In this document: positions 32,370-39,524 of the stretch, one piece after another | Layout of the letters: each line of letters begins with the position of its first letter | How positions within the stretch are numbered: the stretch's first letter is position 1 | Notes under the pieces: generated by a model | Told to the model about the DNA's origin: nothing | Seen by the model: the letters and a program-made list of their open reading frames with translations, nothing else | The model's database searches: none | Program-made: the position numbers and the translations under genes | NCBI GenBank assembly: GCA_938040725.1 | Contig: CALHZX010000057.1 | Coordinates: 1 to 52,549, forward strand | Direction: 5' to 3' | Source of the DNA: an uncultured Actinomyces sp. | GTDB taxonomy: Bacteria > Actinomycetota > Actinomycetes > Actinomycetales > Actinomycetaceae | Length of the DNA stretch: 52,549 nt

Positions 32370-34186
32370 CCGATACCGACGAGCGCGAGGACGCCACTGC
32401 CTCGGCCCCGAGTGCCCCACTCACTGACGACAAGCACAGCGACGACCCACGTGCCGCTCACCTGGCGGGTCAGCGTGCCTTCAAGGAACTGACCGCCCCC
32501 ATCCGTGGGTCCATGATGGTTGCCCGAGTGCTCGGGTTCCTCTACGGTGCGCTCGCGGTCGCCCCCTATGTCATTCTCGTCCAGCTAGGCGAGGTGCTTC
32601 TTGCAGCAGCGCGCTCGGGAGTCTCACCTGACCGAGGTGAGGTTATCAGCCTGCTTATGTGGCTTATCGGAGCATTTGGTGCGCGCTACGGAATCTACTT
32701 CCTTGCACTGGGCGTCACCCACTTCGCGGACGTGCGCTTTGGACACATCGTGCGCTCTCGCATGGTGAAGGTTTTGTCCGGCGCACCCCTCGCTTGGTTT
32801 ACCTCCACGAACTCGGGGGCCGTGCGCAAAGCCATCCAGGACGACACGCACGACGTCCACACAGTCATCGCACACGCGCCCGTCGAATCTACGGCCGCAA
32901 TCAGCGCACCCCTGTCCCTGCTCATCTACGCTTTCGTCGTCGACTGGCGACTCGGGCTCCTCTCGATCGCCACCATGCCCATCTATGGACTCATATATGC
33001 GTGGATGCTGGCAGGCATGGGGGACAAGACAGCGCAGATGGACCGACACCTCACGCGTGTGTCGGCAACCATGGTCGAGTTCGTCTCCGGCATCAGCGTC
33101 GTCAAGGCCTTCGGGACAGTGGGGCGCTCACATCAGCGTTTTACCCAGGCTGCCGAGGACTTTTCCCGCTTCTACCGCGACTGGTGCGGACCCATGCTAA
33201 GGGGTTCTGCGCTCGGCCAGGCCAGCGTGTCCCCCTCGTTGATCCTGCTCATCTCGACGTCCGGAGGGGCGGCGCTAGCGGCCGCGGGGATTGTGAGTCC
33301 GGTCCAGGTCATCACCTGCGCGCTCATCGCTCTCGTCATCCCGGCGGCCATCGAGGTGCTGGGGACGACGGCCTGGATCTACCAGATCGCGGGGGCGGCC
33401 GCGTTACGAATTGTTAACCTGCTTTCTGTTACGCCCCTGCCCGCCACTGGCACTGTGGTGCCGACAACGGCGGATATTGAGATCGACGACGTCTGTTTCT
33501 CCTACGGCTCTACACTCGCCCTGGATCATGTCAGTTTGCGCGTGCCCGAAGGCAGTATTACTGCGTTGGTGGGGGCTTCCGGCTCTGGCAAGTCCACCCT
33601 GGCGACACTGGTCGCGCGCTTCGCAGACCCGGATCAGGGGGCTGTCCGCATCGGAGGGATCGATGCGCGTGACATCGCTGCGGACGTCCTCTACCGACAC
33701 GTCTCCTTCGTCCTCCAAGATCCGCAGCTCCTTGACATCTCCGTGCGCGACAACATCGCGCTGGGAGTTCCGGACGCCAGCAACGAAGCGGTGTGGGCGG
33801 CCGCAGGGGCCGCTCGTATTGACGACTACCTGCGCTCCCTGCCCCGAGGCCTCGACAGCGTCATCGGGGAGGATGCGCATCCCTCGGGTGGTCAGGCACA
33901 ACGCATCGCGATTGCGCGTGCCCTCCTCGTCGATGCGCCCATCCTCGTTCTCGACGAGGCCACGGCCTTCACCGACCCGGAAGCCGAGGCTGATATTCAG
34001 GCGGCGCTCACCCGCCTCGTCCAGGGAAAGACGGTCCTGGTCATCGCGCACCGCACAGCATCCATCGTCGGCGTCGACCAGATCGCCATCCTCGACGCGG
34101 GACGCCTCATCGCTTCGGGCACGCCCGACCAGCTCGCCGATCATCCCTACATGCGTCGCATGAGCGCACCCGCGAAAGGACACTGA
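32366..34186 (+). CDS. ABC half-transporter, exporter fold (YbtP/IrtA-like), subunit 1
   Basis: 606 residues: hydrophilic N terminus (1-45), six-helix exporter-fold membrane domain (about 50-340), ATPase (about 355-606). Walker A GASGSGKST, a variant signature PSGGQAQR in place of LSGGQ, and Walker B LVLDEATAFTDPEAEAD. The TAFTDP form is shared with half-transporters such as YbtP and IrtA that import iron-siderophores despite the exporter fold. It should heterodimerise with the next gene product. Import of a metallophore or heme is an inference from pairing with an ECF system. Confidence 0.82.
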   Translation: MTDTDEREDATASAPSAPLTDDKHSDDPRAAHLAGQRAFKELTAPIRGSMMVARVLGFLYGALAVAPYVILVQLGEVLLAAARSGVSPDRGEVISLLMWLIGAFGARYGIYFLALGVTHFADVRFGHIVRSRMVKVLSGAPLAWFTSTNSGAVRKAIQDDTHDVHTVIAHAPVESTAAISAPLSLLIYAFVVDWRLGLLSIATMPIYGLIYAWMLAGMGDKTAQMDRHLTRVSATMVEFVSGISVVKAFGTVGRSHQRFTQAAEDFSRFYRDWCGPMLRGSALGQASVSPSLILLISTSGGAALAAAGIVSPVQVITCALIALVIPAAIEVLGTTAWIYQIAGAAALRIVNLLSVTPLPATGTVVPTTADIEIDDVCFSYGSTLALDHVSLRVPEGSITALVGASGSGKSTLATLVARFADPDQGAVRIGGIDARDIAADVLYRHVSFVLQDPQLLDISVRDNIALGVPDASNEAVWAAAGAARIDDYLRSLPRGLDSVIGEDAHPSGGQAQRIAIARALLVDAPILVLDEATAFTDPEAEADIQAALTRLVQGKTVLVIAHRTASIVGVDQIAILDAGRLIASGTPDQLADHPYMRRMSAPAKGH

Positions 34187-34187
34187 C

Positions 34188-35951
34188 ATGCTCGACCTCA
34201 TCTCCCGGCTGCGCGAACCCCTCTCATCTTCGGGACGCGCTAGTTTCAGCCAGGTGACGATGCTTTCCTGCATCGTTGGCGCGGTGCGCGGCGTCTCCCT
34301 GGTCGCTTTTATTCCGGCTGCGCTGGCCCTGACCTCGGGGAATCCCGCGTGGGGCATGAGCCTGCGTGCCTGGCTCGTTGTGCTGGGCGTGTGTGCCGTC
34401 GCCTCGTTCATCGTCGAGTACCTGCTCGCCATGCGCTCCTACTCGGTGGCCTTCGACTTCCTGTCGAACATGCACCGCGCGATCGGCGACAAGGTGGCCT
34501 CTCTGCCGCTCGGGTCCTTCCGCGCGGACACGGCCGGTAAAATGTCACGCCTGGTTTCACGTGAACTGCTGCTGTTAGGTGAGATGTTCGCGCACATGTA
34601 TTCGCCCCTCATCGCCGCGATTGTCACCTCGGCGACGATGCTCGTTGGCATCACCGTGTTTTCGCCGGTCCTGGGACTGGTGTGCGTGGCAGCGATCCCG
34701 GTCATCGGCGGGGGAGTGTGGGTGGCGCGCCGGTGCCTGCAGTCGGGGTCCGCGCTGACGGAGCCGCCCGCCCGCGAGCTGTCGCACCGCATCGTCGAAT
34801 ACGCGACGAAGCAGGGGGCGCTGCGTGCGTGTGGGCGCTCACACTCCTATGAGCCTCTTCAACGGGCTGAAGACGCCTACGGGGTTGTTGCGCGGCGCTC
34901 ACTGATGCGTGAAACCATCGGTCAGGTTGTCAATGGGATGGCCGCTCAGGTGGTTGTTGTTTCACTGATCATTGCGATTGGGATGCTCGCGGTCGCCGGT
35001 AGCGTCAGCCCCGTAGAAGCCATCGTCTCGATTGGTCTGCTCCTGCGCTTTACGCAGATCCTCGTCAGTATTGGGCAGCTCACCTCAGCCTTCGAAACCC
35101 GGCGCCCCGTCCTGGATCTCAGCCACGAGATCCTCTCCGCCCCCGAACTGCCCGCCCCCAAGGGCGTGCGATGCGCGGACGAGACCCCGGCCTCGACGGG
35201 CTCGTCGGTTTCCCTCGAGGACGTGTCCTTCTCCTACGAGGCCGACCACCCCGTCCTGCGAGGCGTGTCCTTCCGCGTCGAACCGGAGACGATGACCGCG
35301 ATCGTCGGCCCCTCCGGCTGCGGCAAGACCACGATCGCGCGCCTCATCGCGCGCTTCTACGACGTGGACGCGGGAAGCGTGCGCGTCTGCGACGAAGATG
35401 TGCGAGACTGGGACACCGCCGACCTCATGGCGCAGCTCTCCCTCGTCTTCCAGGACGTCTACCTCTTCGACGACACCCTCGAAGCCAACGTTCGCGTCGG
35501 AAACCCCGACGCTACCCGAGCGGACATCGAAGAAGCGGCACGCCTGAGCGGAGTGAGCGAAATCGTCGAGCGCCTGCCGCTCGGCTGGGACACCCGCGTC
35601 GGGGAAGGAGGCCGCGCATTGTCCGGAGGGGAACGCCAGCGCGTCTCCATCGCCCGCGCGCTCCTGAAGGCCGCGCCCATCGTCCTCTTCGACGAGGCCA
35701 CGAGCGCCCTCGACCCCGAGAACGAATCACGCATCACCGACGCCATGGCCGCCCTGCGACGCGACGCGACACTCATCGTCATCGCCCACAAGCTCGACAC
35801 GATCACGGCAGCCGACCAGATCGTCGTCCTCGACGAGGGCGGCCGCGTCGCCCAGATCGGCACGCACGCAGAGCTCTACTCGCAGGCGGGCGGCCAATAC
35901 CGGGCCTTCTGGGACGCGCGCTCGCGGGCATCGGGGTGGAAGCTCGTCTGA
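34188..35951 (+). CDS. ABC half-transporter, exporter fold (YbtQ/IrtB-like), subunit 2
   Basis: 587 residues: membrane domain about 15-310, ATPase about 335-587 with Walker A GPSGCGKTT, canonical LSGGERQR and Walker B VLFDEATSALDPENE. It begins 1 bp after the stop of subunit 1. The pair has one degenerate and one canonical signature, a common arrangement in heterodimeric exporters. The G/C-rich C terminus is followed by a hairpin terminator. Confidence 0.85.
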   Translation: MLDLISRLREPLSSSGRASFSQVTMLSCIVGAVRGVSLVAFIPAALALTSGNPAWGMSLRAWLVVLGVCAVASFIVEYLLAMRSYSVAFDFLSNMHRAIGDKVASLPLGSFRADTAGKMSRLVSRELLLLGEMFAHMYSPLIAAIVTSATMLVGITVFSPVLGLVCVAAIPVIGGGVWVARRCLQSGSALTEPPARELSHRIVEYATKQGALRACGRSHSYEPLQRAEDAYGVVARRSLMRETIGQVVNGMAAQVVVVSLIIAIGMLAVAGSVSPVEAIVSIGLLLRFTQILVSIGQLTSAFETRRPVLDLSHEILSAPELPAPKGVRCADETPASTGSSVSLEDVSFSYEADHPVLRGVSFRVEPETMTAIVGPSGCGKTTIARLIARFYDVDAGSVRVCDEDVRDWDTADLMAQLSLVFQDVYLFDDTLEANVRVGNPDATRADIEEAARLSGVSEIVERLPLGWDTRVGEGGRALSGGERQRVSIARALLKAAPIVLFDEATSALDPENESRITDAMAALRRDATLIVIAHKLDTITAADQIVVLDEGGRVAQIGTHAELYSQAGGQYRAFWDARSRASGWKLV

Positions 35952-35958
35952 GTGGGGC

Positions 35959-36011
35959 GGGGCCAGCCTCGCGCATCTGCCCAGCGGCGGACTGTGCGCG
36001 CGGCCGGCCCC
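35959..36011 (+). terminator. hairpin after the ECF-ABC operon
   Basis: 16-bp arms 35959-35974 and 35996-36011 with two mismatches. The CCCCGGCCTCGTC word follows, as at other hairpins here. No T-run. Confidence 0.55.
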
Positions 36012-36040
36012 GGCCTCGTCTGTGATGCTCGCCCCGTTGC

Positions 36041-36187
36041 TTGCGTGCCCTTGCTGGACCTGTTAAGCTGATCCGTGCCGAAGACCGTTGGTGTCCACGC
36101 TAGTGGAGGAAAATCCAACGCAGGTGAGTGAGCAGCCTTGCTGCAACCGAGCGTATGCCCGACACGATCCTGCGTGTCGGGTTTTTT
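36041..36187 (+). promoter_or_regulatory. rplJL promoter and L10 leader with terminator hairpin
   Basis: TTGCGT (36041-36046) and TAAGCT (36064-36069) with a 17-nt spacer. The leader holds an L10-leader-like stretch (CCGAAGACCGTTGGTG at 36078, later AATCCAACGCAGG), which should bind the L10(L12) complex. A terminator follows: CCCGACACG and CGTGTCGGG (36158-36181) with six T. Autogenous control of rplJ-rplL is the known role of this leader family. Confidence 0.75.
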
Positions 36188-36220
36188 CTTACCTACGGTC
36201 ACGTATCTGGAAGGAGGACC

Positions 36221-36742
36221 ATGGCGAAGTCCGACAAGGTGGCAGCAGTTGCCGAGCTCGTGGAGCGTTTCCGCGCAGCCGACGCTGTCCTGCTGACCGA
36301 GTACCGCGGCCTGACCGTCGGCCAGCTCAAGCAGCTGCGTCGCGGCCTGGGCGAGAACGCGACCTACGCCGTGGCAAAGAACACGCTGGCGCGCCTGGCT
36401 GCCAAGGAGGTCGGTCTCGACTTCCTGGCTGAGGACCTCAAGGGTCCCACGGCCATCGCTTTCGTCTCCGGCGAGCCCGTTGAGGCTGCCAAGACCCTGC
36501 GTGATTTTGCTAAGGACAACCCCGCCCTCGTGCTGAAGTCCGGCGCGATGGACGGCGCTCAGCTGAGCGCCGAGGCTGTCAAGAAGCTTGCCGATCTCGA
36601 GTCCCGCGAGGTCCTGCTGGCCAAGGCCGCAGGCGTCCTCAAGGCCAAGATTGGTCAGGCGGCGTTCGCATTCAACGCTCTGCCCGTCAAGGCAGTGCGC
36701 ACCATCGATGCTCTGCGCGAAAAGCAGGGCGAGGCGGCCTGA
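36221..36742 (+). CDS. rplJ: 50S ribosomal protein L10
   Basis: 173-residue base of the ribosomal stalk. MAKSDKVAAVAELVERFRAADAVLLTEYRGLTV, then YAVAKNTLARLAA, is the rRNA-binding N-terminal domain, and the C-terminal helix carries the L12 dimers. AAGGAGG lies 5 nt before the ATG. It follows its own leader and lies 92 bp before rplL. Confidence 0.97.
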   Translation: MAKSDKVAAVAELVERFRAADAVLLTEYRGLTVGQLKQLRRGLGENATYAVAKNTLARLAAKEVGLDFLAEDLKGPTAIAFVSGEPVEAAKTLRDFAKDNPALVLKSGAMDGAQLSAEAVKKLADLESREVLLAKAAGVLKAKIGQAAFAFNALPVKAVRTIDALREKQGEAA

Positions 36743-36834
36743 CGAGACAGGCCATGTTTCACGCCGCCACCCTGGCTGCGTGAAACTACCCAACAATCTG
36801 CACTCGTGCAGGCCAATTAGGAAGGATGCCACTC

Positions 36835-37215
<381 letters not shown>

Positions 37216-37264
37216 CTTTCCCCGTCTGAATCGTTCAGACTTCATACCCGACTGGGTAGCGAAT

Positions 37265-37294
37265 CCCCGTCCCGCATCCGCGGGGCGGGGTTTT
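37265..37294 (+). terminator. terminator after rplL
   Basis: CCCCGTCCCGC (37265-37275) pairs with GCGGGGCGGGG (37280-37290) through one wobble, followed by TTTT. Confidence 0.88.
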
Positions 37295-37305
37295 ACGCAT
37301 GCGCG

Positions 37306-37549
37306 GGCCGGGCTGCTTGGTGCGCCCGTGGGCGGCGGCCCGCCCGCCGTCGGGCCCGGGTGCGTGGCCTGGCTGCGCCGTGGGCGGGGGCCCGCCCGCG
37401 AGCTGTCCGCGCTGCTCGTTGTTACTTGTGGCGCCGCTGGTGTTCCGGGCGCCGTCGGGCCCGGCCGCCCGCGCTGCGAGCTTCGCTCGGCGCGTCGACT
37501 CGTTGTCCGGCCAGGCCCTGCCACCGCCCACGGGCACCACAGCCAGGCC
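37306..37549. repeat. GC-rich region with direct and inverted copies of a GTGGGCGG-containing unit
   Basis: Related units start at 37306 (GGCCGGGCTG ... GTGGGCGG, 30 bp) and 37366 (GGCCTGGCTG ... GTGGGCGG, 22 bp), and an inverted unit lies at 37524-37549 (CCGCCCACGGG ... CAGCCAGGCC). GTCGGGCCCGG also occurs twice (near 37350 and 37454). No gene is supported. Confidence 0.6.
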
Positions 37550-37629
37550 CTTCGGACCCTCCGGCGCCCTCCACACCAGTGACGCGTGGCGTGCTGTGTG
37601 TTGCGTCCCCTCGCCCGCGGCAAAGCGAT

Positions 37630-37736
37630 GTCGCACGTAATTCCCCTGCGGCTACTTCAAACCATGAATTCAGATCGTTGGAATTGCAGCGTTTGTGGAT
37701 GGTCTCGAAAAGTGACCGTGGGAAACTATGCGCGAC
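37630..37736. repeat. degenerate, inverted copy of the 123-bp element (copy 3)
   Basis: Read on the plus strand it matches the reverse complement of the copies at 21915 and 23261: TCGCACGTAATTCCCC at one end, TTCAAACCATGAATTCAG then CGTTG and ATT in the core, and GGGAAACTATGCGCGAC at the other end. Several substitutions and a shorter right half suggest an old copy. It lies 78 bp before the second 19-bp array, as copy 1 lies 38 bp before the first. Confidence 0.65.
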
Positions 37737-37814
37737 TTTTATTTCGCTCGGGTCCTGCCATCGCCCATAGACACCGGAGCCTCGTGCAAGGGATTCCTCG
37801 CATGCTGCGCATAC

Positions 37815-37911
37815 GGATAGGTTATTGCTATCTGGATAGGTTATGAGCATCCGGATAGCTTATTAACCTATCCGCATCGTCGTAACCTATCCGCATCGTT
37901 ATAACCTGTCC
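37815..37911. repeat. mirror-image array of 19-bp repeats (3 forward, 3 inverted)
   Basis: GGATAGGTT at 37815 and 37834, GGATAGCTT at 37853, then AACCTATCC at 37865 and 37884 and AACCTGTCC at 37903, all with 19-bp spacing within each half. Same unit and same architecture as the array at 22076-22267. 37912-38006 shows nothing recognisable. Confidence 0.88.
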
Positions 37912-38006
37912 GCATCGTCAACCATGTCGGTTCCACCCCGTGCCCCACAGGAGGGCCCACGGGCTTTGGCTTGTTATCGGTGGTGGAGGCGTGAGCTCGC
38001 GATGGC

Positions 38007-38165
38007 CGGTACAAAATTCTCCCTGCTCGGCTTCTATGCTCTGCGAGCGGTACAAAATTCTCCCTGCTGATGCATTTTGGGCAAAAACAGCCGTGTTTTC
38101 GCGTGCAGGGAGAGTTTTGTACCGCCAAGGGTGCGCGTCGGTGGTTGTTGGGAGAGTTTTGTACC
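38007..38165. repeat. mirror-image array, GTACAAAATTCTCCC family, 41-bp period
   Basis: CGGTACAAAATTCTCCCTGC occurs at 38007 and 38048 (41 bp apart). The inverted form GCAGGGAGAGTTTTGTACCG is at 38105-38124, with a shorter match (GGGAGAGTTTTGTACCG) at 38149/38150-38165, again 41 bp apart. Forward and inverted copies differ at one base, giving a U.G pair in plus-strand RNA. Confidence 0.88.
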
Positions 38166-38223
38166 GGGGCGGGCGTTGAGTGATGCCGTTGGTTTCACAG
38201 TCATGACTTCCCTGTGCTCTGGG

Positions 38224-38385
38224 CGCGAAAAAGTTCGCCCTGTGCGATCTAACGTGAACGCAAACGCGAAGAAGTTCGCCCAGCGAGGGACAAATGGCCT
38301 AACAATCGCGGTTTATGGCGTGCTGGGCGAGTTTTTTCGCGCGAGGGCCCAGATGGACCTGGTGCTGGGCGAGTTTTTTCGCGCG
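38224..38385. repeat. mirror-image array, GCGAAAAAGTTCGCCC family, 41/42-bp period
   Basis: CGCGAAAAAGTTCGCCC at 38224 and CGCGAAGAAGTTCGCCC at 38265 (41 bp apart), then GGGCGAGTTTTTTCGCGCG at 38325 and 38367 (42 bp apart). The unit has the same layout as the preceding array (A-run, TTC, CCC) but a different sequence. Forward/inverted differences are all G.U-compatible on the plus strand. Confidence 0.88.
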
Positions 38386-38453
38386 ACGGGCCTGATATGC
38401 CCTGATGCTGGCGTACTGTTCCGCGTGACCAGGACACGGACACTCTCTTCCGT

Positions 38454-38484
38454 TTGACCATGACGCGGCGTCAGGGATCAGAAT
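38454..38484 (+). promoter_or_regulatory. MerR-type promoter and operator
   Basis: TTGACC (38454-38459) and CAGAAT (38479-38484) are separated by 19 bp, the long spacer typical of promoters activated by MerR-family proteins. The spacer contains the inverted repeat TGACG-CGG-CGTCA (38461-38473). The -10 ends 7 nt before the ATG, so the transcript may be leaderless. Confidence 0.7.
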
Positions 38485-38491
38485 CGATGTC

Positions 38492-39286
38492 ATGAGCAAT
38501 GACACAACCCTCTACACGGTTGGAGAGGTCGCCGAGCGATTCTCGCTGACGGTGCGAACGCTGCGCCACTGGGAGGCGCAGGGGCTCCTCGCTCCCACCG
38601 CGCGGAGCTGGTCGAACTACCGGCTCTATTCGCGCGAGGACTGCGTGCGTGTCCAGAGGATTGTCATCTACCGGGCGACGGGGATGAAGCTGATGGACAT
38701 CAAGGCTCTCCTCGACTGTGGAGACTCTGAGATCGAACACCTCAAGAGGCAACGAAAGAGCCTTCTTGCTCATCGTCGCGAGACGGACGCAATGATAGAA
38801 GCATTAGACATGCTGTTGGAGGATGCAATGAATGACAACGAGCTTACCGTGGAAGAAATCGGGGAGATCTTGGGGGAGGCCGACTTTGCGGCGCACCAGA
38901 GCGAGGCCAAAGAGCGTTATGGTGACACTGACGACTGGCGTGAATCGCGAAGGCGCACTGCTGCGTGGCAAACCGCCGACTGGCGTGACAACGCCGAGCG
39001 ATTCCATGACATCGAAAGCAGGATGATCGATGCGATCCGTGACGGCGTAGCTCCGGATAGCGAGGAGGCGGAAAGCCTCGTCGAGGAGCACAGAGAAGCC
39101 CTCAGTGAGTTCTTCCCGGTCACGCCTGCCAAGCACTACATCATGTCTCGCGGGTACATCCATGACGAGCGATTCCGGGCTCACTATGACTCGCAGTATG
39201 TTGGCTTCGCGCAGTGGCTTGCCGACGCGATTGAGTCGGCTGCGAGGCGTCAGGGAATTAACCTCGAGAATCCGACGTGGGGGTGA
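38492..39286 (+). CDS. MerR regulator with TipA-like ligand-binding domain
   Basis: 264 residues. N-terminal MerR winged helix (YTVGEVAERFSLTVRTLRHWEAQGLL, about 8-75), a dimerisation coiled coil (about 80-115) and a C-terminal TipAS-type domain (about 140-255), seen in HDERFRAHYDSQYVGFAQWLADAI. TipA proteins bind thiopeptide or other drugs and activate promoters with long spacers. No efflux gene is adjacent, so it may control only itself or remote targets. The operator upstream supports autoregulation. Confidence 0.88.
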   Translation: MSNDTTLYTVGEVAERFSLTVRTLRHWEAQGLLAPTARSWSNYRLYSREDCVRVQRIVIYRATGMKLMDIKALLDCGDSEIEHLKRQRKSLLAHRRETDAMIEALDMLLEDAMNDNELTVEEIGEILGEADFAAHQSEAKERYGDTDDWRESRRRTAAWQTADWRDNAERFHDIESRMIDAIRDGVAPDSEEAESLVEEHREALSEFFPVTPAKHYIMSRGYIHDERFRAHYDSQYVGFAQWLADAIESAARRQGINLENPTWG

Positions 39287-39348
39287 GCGCACCCGCCCCC
39301 GAACTCGATGGCAGTGATGCGCAGCATATGCTTTGAACCCACTCTGGC

Positions 39349-39378
39349 TTGCCAGTTCCGAAGAGTCTCTGCTACCAT
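39349..39378 (+). promoter_or_regulatory. promoter of tRNA-Asn
   Basis: TTGCCA (39349-39354) and TACCAT (39373-39378), 18-nt spacer, just upstream of the tRNA. Confidence 0.5.
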
Positions 39379-39393
39379 TTTCTCTTGTCGCAA

Positions 39394-39465
39394 TCCTGCG
39401 TAGCTCAACGGCAGAGCATCCGACTGTTAATCGGACGGTTACTGGTTCGAATCCAGTCGCAGGAG
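39394..39465 (+). tRNA. tRNA-Asn (GTT)
   Basis: Acceptor arms TCCTGCG and CGCAGGA, anticodon GTT in loop CTGTTAA, T loop TTCGAAT, discriminator G, no encoded CCA. Confidence 0.96.
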
Positions 39466-39470
39466 CAGAT

Positions 39471-39501
39471 GCCCCGAGTTCTCATGAACTCGGGGCTTTT
39501 T
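39471..39501 (+). terminator. terminator after tRNA-Asn
   Basis: Perfect 11-bp arms GCCCCGAGTTC and GAACTCGGGGC around TCAT, then TTTTT. Confidence 0.93.
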
Positions 39502-39524
39502 GTTGATCGGGGAGGGGTGAGTAG

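Noticed and set aside
37299..38457. Open frames in the 37.3-38.5 kb gap as genes
   Set aside because: Frames such as 37299-37640 and 38077-38457 are low-complexity, run through the repeats, lack ribosome binding sites and resemble no protein.
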